NCBI RefSeq assembly: GCF_003202435.1
Contig: NZ_QJHK01000001.1
Coordinates: 310,001 to 374,000 of the forward strand
From: Flavobacterium cheongpyeongense
Lineage (GTDB): Bacteria; Bacteroidota; Bacteroidia; Flavobacteriales; Flavobacteriaceae
Direction: 5' to 3'
Length of the DNA: 64,000 nt
In this document: piece by piece, positions 34,823-43,724 of the stretch
Numbering within the stretch: the first letter of the stretch is position 1
Layout: the number at the start of each line of letters is the position of its first letter
Notes under the pieces: model-generated
The model's database searches: none
The model's input: only the letters and a program-made list of their open reading frames with translations
Told to the model about the DNA's origin: nothing
Program-made: the position numbers and the translations under genes

Positions 34823-37063
34823 ATGAAAACAAGAGAATTATTAAAAATCAGTTTGCGTCAAAACGCAATTTTCATTCCAACAGAAATGATTGTGAATGAT
34901 AACAAAAATTTATCTGGAACAACATCGGTTTTAGTAGCCAATGTTTCCAAACTTGGATTTACATTTTCCGAATCATTATTACATGCTTTAAATAATGTCA
35001 GCCCAAATTATAAAATCGAGGTTTTAGAAGTTCTAAGAGAAGTTTTAGGAACCGATAAAAACTGGACACCTTTGATAAAAGAATGGAATATTCCAACAGG
35101 AGAATCTGTTTTGGATCATATTCTAACTTATTTCTGGAATGTTTTAGGTGTCAAAAACGGAACAACTTTACAATGCGGACATATTATCCCGGATAATACT
35201 TTTCCGTTAGCAAGATATAACGGTTGCCCGTTCTGCGGAACTCCATTTGAATTTGGAAAACTGGAAAATATCGGACAAGGAAGCAAATTAAAAGTCCTTG
35301 AATTATGGAGTGAGAAAGAATTACAGGATTTTTATATTTCATTATTACAATCAAAAACAGCTTTAGACGCAACTCAGGTTGATAGTTTAAAAATAGCTTT
35401 AAAACATTTGCCTTTGCCAAAAGTTGATATCGAAATGAAGGAAACTTTGATGTTGGTAATCGATATTTTAATTGAAGAAGGTCAGGCCGAAAAAGCGTCT
35501 CAGTACTTTAAATCGCCAACAGATATTTTAAGATATTTATGGTTTAAAAACACAGGTTTATTGCAAATAATTGAGCCAAAAACGATTTTTAAAAGAGCAT
35601 TGAAAAACCATTCTCATTTTTATGAGTTTATGGATACAAGTGCGCACGCCAAAATCGTATCTAAAAATGACTTAAAGCTTAAATATTCAAGAAAAGAATG
35701 TTTGATGGTTGCCAATTGGTTGAATAATTTGGATATGGAAGTGGAAGCAATGTGCGAAATTATGCATCCAAAAAGAGGAATGTGGGTTCGTTTTATCCGT
35801 GCGCTTCGTTTGGCAGAATACAGCAAAAGAAAAGGATTTGAGAAATTGAATTTTTTAATGGATGTATTCTACAACCAGGTGTATGATGTTTGGCAAAGTA
35901 AAGTGAATTCGTCAAGATTGAAATTTGATGCCGATAAGACATTTGCTTTATTGAAGCAGCGTCCGGGTTTGTTTGCACGGTCGTTATTTTCGAATATGCT
36001 TTGGTTTGGAGCCGATGAAACCATCGTTCATTTTGAAGAAATCATCGATAAAGTTCCGGCAAGACTGGTGTTTACATTAAACATGTATGCGCAGAATTAC
36101 TTTGATGTAAACATCCAGAGAAGTGTGAAACCTTTGGGCGGAACAAACAAAAGAATTACGTCAAATCAGTTGTTGAAGTTATATGATGGTGCTCAGTTGG
36201 ATACAATGAAAACTCAAATTGAAAACCTGACTATTTTGGCAATGAAAAAACGATTTGCATCGGTTTCAAATTCAAACAAAACGATCTATATTGATCCGCA
36301 ATTGTTTAATATGCCGGTTTCTATTGGAGATCGAAGCGAAACCATTCAGGATTTGCCGGTTGCTTTAATGGGAACACGTTTTCCGGTTGAAGGTAACGAA
36401 GTGCGATTGTTTATGCAATGGGGTAAAGATTTGCCGGCTCAGCATCTGGATATGGATTTAAGCTGCCATATCGCTTACGAAAACAGTTCAGATATTTGTT
36501 CTTTCAGCCGATTGACAACAACGGGATGTCAGCATAGTGGTGATATCAGAAGTATTCCGAATAAAATTGGAACAGCTGAATATATCAACATCAATATTGA
36601 CCAATTGGCGAAAGCCAACGCAAAATTTGTAACTTTTACCTGCAATGCATACAGCAACGGAAGTATTACGCCAAATTTGGTTGTAGGTTGGATGAACAGC
36701 AAACACCCGATGAAAATTTCGGAGCGAACAGGTGTAGCGTACGATCCGTCGTGTGTCGATCATCAGGTTCGTGTGACGCAGAATGTTGCCAAAGGTTTGG
36801 TTTTTGGAGTGTTGGATGTAGCCAAAAGAGAAATCGTTTGGTTAGAGATGACTTTCGGGGGTCAGGTTGTTGGAGGTTTGGATTTCAAAGGAGTTCAGGC
36901 ACTATTGGCAAAATTGAACAGCAAATTGAATATTGGTAATTTGTTACAGCTAAAAGCGGAAGCTCAAGGCTTAACGATTACCGAAAATGAAATGGCTGAT
37001 GAGGTGTATACAGCGCAATGGGCGATGAATCCGGCGGTTGTGACACAATTATTAATAGATTAA
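34823..37063 (+). CDS. RING-like and TerD-like domain protein of the RNA-repair locus
   Basis: A 746-residue protein. Residues 118-138 hold a treble-clef zinc motif (LQCGH, then CPFCG: Cys118, His120, Cys135, Cys138) resembling a RING finger. A helical repeat region follows to about 470 (RGMWVRFIRALRLAEYSKRKG, LLKQRPGLFARSLFS). The C-terminus (about 520-680) resembles TerD: VRLFMQWGKDLPAQHLDMDL, then TGCQHSGDIRS and YININIDQL. I recall a RING-containing family with TerD-like ends (MXAN_6230/SCO0854) as the closest relative, but cannot confirm it. It is expressed from an operator-controlled promoter with a 470-base leader containing a tRNA-like element, which suggests an RNA-binding or RNA-sensing role. 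Confidence 0.75.
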   Translation: MKTRELLKISLRQNAIFIPTEMIVNDNKNLSGTTSVLVANVSKLGFTFSESLLHALNNVSPNYKIEVLEVLREVLGTDKNWTPLIKEWNIPTGESVLDHILTYFWNVLGVKNGTTLQCGHIIPDNTFPLARYNGCPFCGTPFEFGKLENIGQGSKLKVLELWSEKELQDFYISLLQSKTALDATQVDSLKIALKHLPLPKVDIEMKETLMLVIDILIEEGQAEKASQYFKSPTDILRYLWFKNTGLLQIIEPKTIFKRALKNHSHFYEFMDTSAHAKIVSKNDLKLKYSRKECLMVANWLNNLDMEVEAMCEIMHPKRGMWVRFIRALRLAEYSKRKGFEKLNFLMDVFYNQVYDVWQSKVNSSRLKFDADKTFALLKQRPGLFARSLFSNMLWFGADETIVHFEEIIDKVPARLVFTLNMYAQNYFDVNIQRSVKPLGGTNKRITSNQLLKLYDGAQLDTMKTQIENLTILAMKKRFASVSNSNKTIYIDPQLFNMPVSIGDRSETIQDLPVALMGTRFPVEGNEVRLFMQWGKDLPAQHLDMDLSCHIAYENSSDICSFSRLTTTGCQHSGDIRSIPNKIGTAEYININIDQLAKANAKFVTFTCNAYSNGSITPNLVVGWMNSKHPMKISERTGVAYDPSCVDHQVRVTQNVAKGLVFGVLDVAKREIVWLEMTFGGQVVGGLDFKGVQALLAKLNSKLNIGNLLQLKAEAQGLTITENEMADEVYTAQWAMNPAVVTQLLID

Positions 37064-37067
37064 ATTT

Positions 37068-37102
37068 AAACCACGGATTCATTCAATTGATTTCGTGGTT
37101 TT
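37068..37102 (+). terminator. Terminator after the TerD-like gene
   Basis: AAACCACG and CGTGGTTT arms flank a loop that can pair further (ATTC/ATTGAT region). It separates the TerD-like transcript from the AbiV-like gene. Confidence 0.7.
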
Positions 37103-37150
37103 AAGTTTATTAATGAAGAAGGGCATTTTTTTAATTAAAATCAAATATTT

Positions 37151-37780
37151 ATGAAACTTGTTAAAGAAAAATATTTTCAAGCTATTGACAAAGCTTTTAA
37201 TAACGCAGAAGAATTAATTGAAGATGCTGAAATTCTAGCAAAACATAATAAGAAGGCTCGAGCTTATACACTTTTTCAACTTTCTATTGAAGAAATAGGA
37301 AAGGCATTTTTAACATTTCAATTTGTTTTAAATGGTAATATAGAAGATGCTGAAGAGACAAAAAGGTTTTTTAAAGATTTTAGAAATCATACAGTTAAAA
37401 CTAAAACTTCTCAGGGTATTGATTTTATGTTTGCTTTGCAAATTGAGAAAAGTCGCTATTCTAAAAAAATGATTGAAGAATTTATATTTCAAAGAGATGA
37501 TGTTATTATTTCGAATGATTATAAAAATTATAGTCTCTACACTTCTTACAAGGATGGAGAATTTTGCACACCATCTGAAATTATTACTAAGGATATGTTA
37601 GATAAGATTTCTAAACATGCCAAATTTCGATTGCAAGTTGGAAAACCATTTATAAAACTTGGTATTGATAATTACGATATTCTTTTCAAAACTCGAGATC
37701 TTTTGAATGAAGAAGAAGCATCTATTGAAACCCAAAAAAAGATAGAAGAACTTTTAAATTCAAAATTTGATTCAAAATGA
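37151..37780 (+). CDS. AbiV-family HEPN protein
   Basis: A 209-residue protein matching the AbiV abortive-infection family. The signature is the N-terminal helical pair with ARAYTLFQLSIEEIGKAFL (about residues 37-55) followed by FFKDFRNHTVKTKT, and a C-terminal helical half. AbiV belongs to the HEPN superfamily, whose active members cut RNA; in Lactococcus AbiV arrests phage translation. No operator palindrome is directly upstream, so its control differs from its neighbours. Its position between repair genes suggests it damages RNA or blocks translation on infection while the ligases restore host RNA; that link is inference. Confidence 0.8.
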   Translation: MKLVKEKYFQAIDKAFNNAEELIEDAEILAKHNKKARAYTLFQLSIEEIGKAFLTFQFVLNGNIEDAEETKRFFKDFRNHTVKTKTSQGIDFMFALQIEKSRYSKKMIEEFIFQRDDVIISNDYKNYSLYTSYKDGEFCTPSEIITKDMLDKISKHAKFRLQVGKPFIKLGIDNYDILFKTRDLLNEEEASIETQKKIEELLNSKFDSK

Positions 37781-37804
37781 TCATTGATTTTTGTATAATT
37801 TTAA

Positions 37805-37843
37805 ACTACGCAAAATAACTGCGTAGTAGAGTTTGAATCTTTG
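37805..37843 (+). promoter_or_regulatory. Repair-regulon operator and promoter, copy 2
   Basis: ACTACGCA, AAATAAC, TGCGTAGT at 37805-37827, 9 bases, then ATCTTTG at 37837-37843. The HEPN-like gene starts 19 bases downstream. Confidence 0.85.
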
Positions 37844-37861
37844 AAAAATAAATTAATAAAC

Positions 37862-38446
37862 ATGAGAAATTCAGAATTTGAAATCCATCCTTTTAATGAA
37901 GCTTTTTATATTCAAGCTTTATTAACTAAAACACGTTCAATTTTTAATGATGTTGAATTATTAAATAAAATTTTCGAAAGTGAATATTATGATTGTCAGA
38001 ACGATGATGTGATTTTAGATTTGCTTCAAAACATAATTCTTAGTGTAGGAGGTATTTCTCGATTTTTTTGGCCTCCGAATAATCCGAAGAATAAGAATAT
38101 GGTGGATTATAAGATTAGAGGGGAAAAGCTACGTGAAGTTTATCATGTTAATGATTCAAGTGTTTTAAAAAATAGAGATATGCGAAATCTTATGGAACAT
38201 TTTGATGAAAGATTAGATGATTTTTTAAAAGAGTTTACAATTGGAATAGTAATGCCGAAATACGTGGGACCAATAACTTATGTAGATAATAATAGAACAT
38301 TTTTTAGAGCATATTTTTATGATAAGCATATTTTTAAAATGTTCAATGTAGAATATCAAATAGAACCAATTATAGAAGAGATTAATAGAATTCATGAAAT
38401 TTTATTACGGCAACAAGAAAATGGTGATCGATTTAAGTTGAAGTGA
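37862..38446 (+). CDS. HEPN-like protein with RX4H motif
   Basis: A 194-residue all-helical protein with no family I can name. The segment KNRDMRNLMEHFDERLDDF contains Arg108-X4-His113, the catalytic pattern of HEPN ribonucleases and nucleotide-transfer targets. The EHFDERLD continuation is common in HEPN proteins of mobile systems. The ATG at 37862 is preferred over a TTG at 37841, which lies inside the promoter box. It is followed after 21 bases by a nucleotidyltransferase-like gene and shares its operator-controlled promoter. That order resembles HEPN/MNT pairs in which the transferase modifies the HEPN protein. Confidence 0.6.
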   Translation: MRNSEFEIHPFNEAFYIQALLTKTRSIFNDVELLNKIFESEYYDCQNDDVILDLLQNIILSVGGISRFFWPPNNPKNKNMVDYKIRGEKLREVYHVNDSSVLKNRDMRNLMEHFDERLDDFLKEFTIGIVMPKYVGPITYVDNNRTFFRAYFYDKHIFKMFNVEYQIEPIIEEINRIHEILLRQQENGDRFKLK

Positions 38447-38467
38447 AATTTATTTAAAAATTAAAAA

Positions 38468-39196
38468 ATGAAACCACCAATCCATCAAATATTCGGTTCT
38501 GAAAATTCTCTCGATCTCGATTTGGTTTTCTTTATTGAAGAAATGCCGGAAACGATTTTGGAAAAACTCTCATTATCCAAAAAACTCAGTGAACCGATAA
38601 CATCATTTTACCCCGAAAAGCAAATCAATGCCAATCTTGCCGTTCAAAAAAATGGTCATTTAATCCAGGTTTACAAAGGCACAACAGACGAATTGAATAA
38701 TGCATTATTCTACACCTATCAAAATCATAGTCAGAAATTTGATAATCAAATAACAAAAATTTTGGTTAGAGATATCGATTTGAAGTTTTTGAGAAGCACC
38801 CGAATGATTTTGTCTTTTTTAAGTAAAACAGCATATCGGTTGTTAATCAAAAACGCTTTAAAAGGCGATTTGGAAGAAAAGATTCAGGCATTAGAAAAAA
38901 TAGATTTAAAACATATTGATTCTTTCGGAAAAGATAAAAACAACCTGGATAGCATAAAATCAATTGCATTTCAATTAGGACAGGCGATTTCGCTTCATGA
39001 CGGAAAAGAACTTTATACAAAAAACGAGATTGCACTTGAGTTTCCTGATTTGCGAAAATATCTTTTTAGAGAAGAAAATACTGATTTTGAAAACTTGCAG
39101 CAATGGCTTTTCAATTTTATCATTATACTCAGAAACAGAAGCTTTGAAATGAAAAAAAAGGCAGAGTATAAATATGAAGATGAAAATAAAATATAA
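38468..39196 (+). CDS. Nucleotidyltransferase-like protein
   Basis: A 242-residue protein starting MKPPIHQIFGSENSLDLDLVFF. The GS (residues 10-11) followed by an acidic pair DLD (residues 16-18) resembles the active site of DNA-polymerase-beta-type nucleotidyltransferases, although the loop between them is shorter than usual. The remainder is helical (about 110-240). It is co-transcribed with the HEPN-like gene and precedes the Rnl1-like ligase. It could add nucleotides to RNA ends or modify the HEPN partner; neither is shown. Assignment rests on one motif, so confidence is moderate. Confidence 0.55.
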   Translation: MKPPIHQIFGSENSLDLDLVFFIEEMPETILEKLSLSKKLSEPITSFYPEKQINANLAVQKNGHLIQVYKGTTDELNNALFYTYQNHSQKFDNQITKILVRDIDLKFLRSTRMILSFLSKTAYRLLIKNALKGDLEEKIQALEKIDLKHIDSFGKDKNNLDSIKSIAFQLGQAISLHDGKELYTKNEIALEFPDLRKYLFREENTDFENLQQWLFNFIIILRNRSFEMKKKAEYKYEDENKI

Positions 39197-39200
39197 TATA

Positions 39201-39239
39201 ATTACGCAGAATTATTGCGCACTTAATTTTGAATCTTTG
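39201..39239 (+). promoter_or_regulatory. Repair-regulon operator and promoter, copy 3
   Basis: ATTACGCA, GAATTAT, TGCGCACT at 39201-39223, 9 bases, then ATCTTTG at 39233-39239. The Rnl1-like ligase starts 19 bases after the box, the same distance as for copy 2. Confidence 0.85.
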
Positions 39240-39257
39240 TTTTAAAGATTAGAACAC

Positions 39258-40274
39258 ATGAATACAGCACTTTTAAAAGAAATGATTTCGCAAAATTATG
39301 TGCGGGTAAACAAACACCCTGAACATGATTTGTATATTTATAATTACACTCAAAATGCCCAATTTGAGAGAGTCTGGAACGAAATAACGTTGAGCTGCCG
39401 AGGTCTAATTTTAGATAAAAATTTTAATGTTGTAGCCAGACCTTTTCCTAAGTTTTTTAATTTGGGTGAAATAGAAAATCAAATGCTTCCTAATACAACT
39501 TTTGAAGTGTTTGATAAAATGGACGGTTCGCTTGGCATTTTGTACTGGATAAATGATGTTCCATTTATGGCGAGCCGGGGCTCGTTTGCCAGCGATCAGT
39601 CGGATAAAGCAAATGAAATGCTCCATGGAAAATACATTAATTCCTGGCCGCTTTTGGATAAAAATAAGACTTATTTGTTTGAAATTATTTATCCTGAAAA
39701 CCGAATTGTTTTAAATTACGGATTAGCCGAAGAATTAGTTTTACTGGCTGTTATCGATACGCAGTCCGGAGCAGAATTTCCGCTGGAAGATATTGGTTTT
39801 CCAATAGTTCTGATGTTTGACGGAATAAAAGATATCAGAACTTTATCAGCACTAAACCAGGAAAACAAAGAAGGCTTTGTAATTAAATACGCAGATAATT
39901 TTCGGGTAAAAGTTAAGTTCGACGAATATTTGCGTCTGCATCGAATTGTAACACAGGTTTCCAACAAAAACATTTGGGAATATCTTAGAACCAATCAATC
40001 TATGGAAGAAATTCTAGAACGCGTGCCCGATGAATTTTTTGAATGGGTAAAAGAAACCAAAGCCGATTTGGAAAATCAATTCAAAGCAATTGAATACCAA
40101 TGCAAGCAAGAATATCGAATTTATGAGACCATAAAAGAAACAGCATTGTATTTTCAAACTTGTAAGCATCCGAGCGTACTGTTTTCGATGCTTCACGATA
40201 GAGATTACAAAGAAATAATTTGGAAAAAAATCAAACCAAATTTCGAAAAACCATTTGCACATAAAGACAAATAA
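39258..40274 (+). CDS. T4 Rnl1-like RNA ligase
   Basis: A 338-residue ATP-dependent RNA ligase of the T4 RnlA class, which seals 3'-OH and 5'-phosphate RNA ends such as cleaved tRNA anticodon loops. Motif I is KMDGS with the adenylated lysine at residue 87, motif III is FEIIYPENRIV (about 141-151), motif IV EGFVIKY (205-211) and motif V KVKF (218-221). An upstream ITLSCRGLILD segment matches the usual N-terminal region. It is a single-gene transcript under the palindromic operator. All nucleotidyl-transfer motifs are intact. Confidence 0.9.
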   Translation: MNTALLKEMISQNYVRVNKHPEHDLYIYNYTQNAQFERVWNEITLSCRGLILDKNFNVVARPFPKFFNLGEIENQMLPNTTFEVFDKMDGSLGILYWINDVPFMASRGSFASDQSDKANEMLHGKYINSWPLLDKNKTYLFEIIYPENRIVLNYGLAEELVLLAVIDTQSGAEFPLEDIGFPIVLMFDGIKDIRTLSALNQENKEGFVIKYADNFRVKVKFDEYLRLHRIVTQVSNKNIWEYLRTNQSMEEILERVPDEFFEWVKETKADLENQFKAIEYQCKQEYRIYETIKETALYFQTCKHPSVLFSMLHDRDYKEIIWKKIKPNFEKPFAHKDK

Positions 40275-40289
40275 TCAAAAAAAACAAAT

Positions 40290-40328
40290 ACTACGCAAAA
40301 TAATTGCGCAGTGACAAAACTATATTTG
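40290..40328 (+). promoter_or_regulatory. Repair-regulon operator and promoter, copy 4
   Basis: ACTACGCA, AAATAAT, TGCGCAGT at 40290-40312, 9 bases, then ATATTTG at 40322-40328 (TATATTTG is a perfect -7 box). It drives the methyltransferase-ligase-Pnkp operon, whose first ATG is 19 bases downstream. Confidence 0.87.
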
Positions 40329-40347
40329 TCAAACAAAAATAAATGTC

Positions 40348-41625
40348 ATGATTATAAAACTTAAATCAGAAAATAAATACTTTTTAGATATTCTATATAA
40401 AAACCCCAATACAGATCAAGGTCTGTATTTGAAAGAATTAAAAGACGGAATTATTATAGGAAATGTGATCTCTGCTAGTGAATATCATTGTGTGTTTTTA
40501 GATGGTAAACACAGTTATTTACCCGAAGAAGGAAATCAAATCGATTTTCAAAGTTATTGCAGTCCATTATTGGCACTGAATATGGGAACGGAATTTTTCA
40601 ATCATTTGTACAAAGAAAAAAACAGTCTAAATGAAACGTTTATTCTATGGCTTGAAAAAACGTATAGTCAAATTGACACAGAAAAAGCAACAATTGAAGT
40701 TCCTACGTTCTTTATAGATTCCGGCTGGTATAAAAACGAAAAATATCTTTTGTCGAAATATATTGACGGAATAACAATCAAACATAAGATTGGGAATAAC
40801 TATGAATTAACGATTGAAGGAGCAACGGTAAGGGAAGCAATTCAGAAATTTTCGCTAATTGCATTGTTTACCCATTTTACCAACAGATACGCTGTTTACA
40901 CGTTTATTGATGATTATTTTATTCAAAAGCATATCACAATGCTGACTAATATTTCGGGTATTCCGTATTTTGTATTTTATCTTTTTATCAAACGAATCAT
41001 GCGTTCGCCAGTACAGTTTGAAAAATTCAAACCACAATTAGAAGCTTATTTTGACAACGAAGTACAATTTGTTTTTACAGATACGCATCAATCCAGAAAA
41101 GAATTTATTTGCAGTAAAATCAATTTTGATGAAACTGTTCTGGATTTCGGCTGTGGAGAATTACAATATTTCAAATTATTAAATAAAAGAGGATTTGCAC
41201 AGGAATATTATGCTTACGATGAGGTAGATTTTAAACATGTTGCGGATAAAATTCAGGCTAATGAAAGAGCAGATCATTTGGTTTGGGTTGAAAAATTAGA
41301 AGAGCTTAAAGATTTTCAAGGTCAAATTATTTTGAGTGAAGTTATTGAACACAATTCTTTCCAAGAAGCAAAAAAAATATTAATCTGGATTCGTGACAAT
41401 ACAAAGTTTACAAACTTATTCGTAACAACACCGGATAAGGATTTCAATGTAAATTATGAACTAACAGAAGAATTCAGGCACGATGATCACGATTTTGAAT
41501 TATCAAACGCAGAGTTTGTAACGTTGATTAATGAAATTTTTCCAAATCCCAAAACTTTTTACGGAGTAGGAGATTATGTAAAAGGAGTTTACCCAACAAG
41601 TGCAGTAATCATTCAAAAAAAGTAA
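40348..41625 (+). CDS. Hen1-like 3'-terminal RNA 2'-O-methyltransferase
   Basis: A 425-residue protein with two parts. The C-terminal half is a SAM methyltransferase: VLDFGCGE (264-271), YAYDEVDF and LSEVIEHNSF (E331, E334, H335), then RHDDHDFEL (H378, H381). The E-x-x-E-H and later His pattern is the Mg-dependent active site of Hen1, which methylates the 2'-OH at an RNA 3' end before ligation. The N-terminal 240 residues correspond in size to the bacterial Hen1 N-domain that activates its ligase partner. It is the first gene of an operon with a Pnkp-type ligase and a kinase-phosphatase. In known bacterial Pnkp/Hen1 systems this mark protects the repaired tRNA from being cut again. Confidence 0.85.
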   Translation: MIIKLKSENKYFLDILYKNPNTDQGLYLKELKDGIIIGNVISASEYHCVFLDGKHSYLPEEGNQIDFQSYCSPLLALNMGTEFFNHLYKEKNSLNETFILWLEKTYSQIDTEKATIEVPTFFIDSGWYKNEKYLLSKYIDGITIKHKIGNNYELTIEGATVREAIQKFSLIALFTHFTNRYAVYTFIDDYFIQKHITMLTNISGIPYFVFYLFIKRIMRSPVQFEKFKPQLEAYFDNEVQFVFTDTHQSRKEFICSKINFDETVLDFGCGELQYFKLLNKRGFAQEYYAYDEVDFKHVADKIQANERADHLVWVEKLEELKDFQGQIILSEVIEHNSFQEAKKILIWIRDNTKFTNLFVTTPDKDFNVNYELTEEFRHDDHDFELSNAEFVTLINEIFPNPKTFYGVGDYVKGVYPTSAVIIQKK

Positions 41626-41629
41626 AAAA

Positions 41630-42814
41630 ATGCTAGACTATAAAGTAAGAAACAGAATCGATTGGTTTTGTAAAAATAAAATAAATGACTTTTCGCCAAC
41701 TATTTCTCCAGCTCCAAAAAACAAGTCAAAAAATGAAATAGAAAGCATTGAAGAAGCCATAAACTATTATTTAGATAAAAATGTGAACGAATTCGTGGTT
41801 CAAAAAAAATACATGGGTTCTTATTGCACTATTTACTTAAAAAGAAATCTCGAAGAAACCTATTTTGTTTCCAGAAACGGTTTTAAAATGGATCATATCG
41901 ATGTTGAAAAAGCTATTGATAGTTTGAAAGAGCTGCATACTAAAATGGTAAGTACTTTCCCTGATTTCGAAACAATATTAATTGCATCCGAAGTATTGCC
42001 ATGGAAAATTTTAGGAGCGGGATTAATCGAAAAAGAATTTGCAGGATATTATGAAGCTTTAAAAACGTATAATGAGTATTTGAAAGCTTCGGGATTGCTT
42101 GAGAAATTGGTTTCGGTAAAAAATGAGGAATCGTTTACAACTTATGTTTTGGATAAAAAGCAATTGACCAGAAAAGAATTTGGGAGTACATACAAAACGC
42201 ATATTGTTCGTCAGTATGAAGCTGTACAGGCAGTAAAAATTCCGGATTTAGATAAACAGCAAGAGTCTTTAACGGTATTCAAAAATCAGATTGATACTTT
42301 TGGAAATGAAGGCGAAATACATTTCAAACCTTTTACAATCCTAAAGATAGTTACAGCTTCTGGAGATGAAACATTGCCAAATAGCAATTTAACGTATGAA
42401 CTGGTAAACGATGATGCTTTTCTGCATTTAGAAATTACAGCTTCTAATAAAGAACAAAAGCTAAAAGAGATTTATTCTTTCTTCGAAAAACTAACCAATG
42501 ACAATGAAGAAGGAATCATGATAAAACCAGTTCAGAATTATATAAAAAATCTTCCTCCTTGTTTTAAAGTTAGAAATAACAACTACCTGACGATGATTTA
42601 CGGCGTGAATTTCCATCAGGATTTTGATCATTATATTGATAAGAGAAACATAAAAAAGAAACTGGAACAATCCATAAACGGCTGGGAAATCAATCAGAAG
42701 ATGCTTCAGATTCCGTACAAAGATTTAGGAGACGAAAATTATTTAATGCGTTTATTGCTTTTAAAGCGAATCAATAACGAAGAAATAGAAAAAACATTAG
42801 ATCCAAGATTATAA
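41630..42814 (+). CDS. Pnkp-type RNA ligase
   Basis: A 394-residue RNA ligase resembling the C-terminal ligase domain of bacterial Pnkp. Motif I is QKKYMGS with Lys60 the likely adenylation site, motif IV is EGIMIKP (294-300) and motif V is CFKVRNNNYLTMIYG (from 311), close to the KVRG-YL-IIYG of Pnkp. In most bacteria this domain is fused to the kinase and phosphatase; here it is a separate gene with a 4-base gap after the Hen1-like gene and 8 bases before the kinase-phosphatase. The three together would reconstitute the Pnkp/Hen1 tRNA repair complex in split form. Confidence 0.87.
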   Translation: MLDYKVRNRIDWFCKNKINDFSPTISPAPKNKSKNEIESIEEAINYYLDKNVNEFVVQKKYMGSYCTIYLKRNLEETYFVSRNGFKMDHIDVEKAIDSLKELHTKMVSTFPDFETILIASEVLPWKILGAGLIEKEFAGYYEALKTYNEYLKASGLLEKLVSVKNEESFTTYVLDKKQLTRKEFGSTYKTHIVRQYEAVQAVKIPDLDKQQESLTVFKNQIDTFGNEGEIHFKPFTILKIVTASGDETLPNSNLTYELVNDDAFLHLEITASNKEQKLKEIYSFFEKLTNDNEEGIMIKPVQNYIKNLPPCFKVRNNNYLTMIYGVNFHQDFDHYIDKRNIKKKLEQSINGWEINQKMLQIPYKDLGDENYLMRLLLLKRINNEEIEKTLDPRL

Positions 42815-42822
42815 AACACAAA

Positions 42823-43722
42823 ATGAAAAAGATACCTACATTAACGATATTAGTCGGCTGCCCGGCATCAGGAAAAAGTACGTTTGCCGAATGGAAAGTG
42901 AGAACTGAAGCCAAAACCATGCGAATCAGTCGTGATGAAATCAGGTTTTCGCAATTTCAGGAAACTTTGGATCAGGCCTCAGAAAGTATGATTTCTAAAA
43001 TCATAAACGGACAGATTAAAACGCTGCTCGCAAATGGTTGGAATGTGATTTTGGATACTTGTAATGTAAAGTCAGAATATATCAAACAACCAATAAATGA
43101 TTTTTCTGAAATGGCCAATATTGAATTCAAAGTTTTTGATTTACCATTGGAAGAACTTTTTATCCGAAATGAAAAAAGAGACCGAAAAGTACCAAAAAAG
43201 GTAATTGAAAGCATGTACCATCAATTGCAAAAGACAAAAGAAAAATTTGATTTTAAACCCATTAGAAAAGTAAATAAAAATTTGGAATACTGCGAGCAAA
43301 ACTCCAATCTGCCAAAAGCCATAATTTGTGATCTTGACGGAACGCTTGCTTTAATGAACGGACGAAACCCTTTTGATGCGAGCAAATGTGACGAAGACGA
43401 AATCAATAATCCAGTAGCGAATGTTTTGAGAAATTACAAGAAACTCGGTTATGAAATTCTCCTAGTTTCCGGAAGAGAAGACCGATACAAAGAACCAACA
43501 TTACGATTTCTTCAAAAACACGAAATAGAATACAACAATCTGATTATGCGAAAAACCAAAGACAGCCGAAAAGATTCCATCATCAAAACTGAAATCTATA
43601 ACGAGCTTATAAAAGACAAATATTTTGTAGAATTTGTTTTGGATGATAGAAATCAGGTAGTTGACACATGGCGAAACGATCTGAAATTACCTTGCTTCCA
43701 GGTGTATTACGGGGATTTTTAA
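42823..43722 (+). CDS. T4 Pnkp-like polynucleotide kinase / 3'-phosphatase
   Basis: A 299-residue two-domain end-healing enzyme. Residues 12-20 are the P-loop GCPASGKST of the 5'-OH kinase, with SRDEIR downstream. Residues 168-176 are the HAD motif CDLDGTLAL (D170, D172) of the 3'-phosphatase, followed by VSGRED and a late DDRNQVVDTWR. Domain order kinase then phosphatase matches T4 Pnkp rather than bacterial Pnkp, which uses a metallophosphoesterase. It converts 2',3'-cyclic phosphate and 5'-OH ends left by ribotoxins into ligatable ends for the ligase gene upstream. Thus a phage-type healer is combined with a bacterial-type ligase and Hen1. Confidence 0.9.
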   Translation: MKKIPTLTILVGCPASGKSTFAEWKVRTEAKTMRISRDEIRFSQFQETLDQASESMISKIINGQIKTLLANGWNVILDTCNVKSEYIKQPINDFSEMANIEFKVFDLPLEELFIRNEKRDRKVPKKVIESMYHQLQKTKEKFDFKPIRKVNKNLEYCEQNSNLPKAIICDLDGTLALMNGRNPFDASKCDEDEINNPVANVLRNYKKLGYEILLVSGREDRYKEPTLRFLQKHEIEYNNLIMRKTKDSRKDSIIKTEIYNELIKDKYFVEFVLDDRNQVVDTWRNDLKLPCFQVYYGDF

Positions 43723-43724
43723 CG

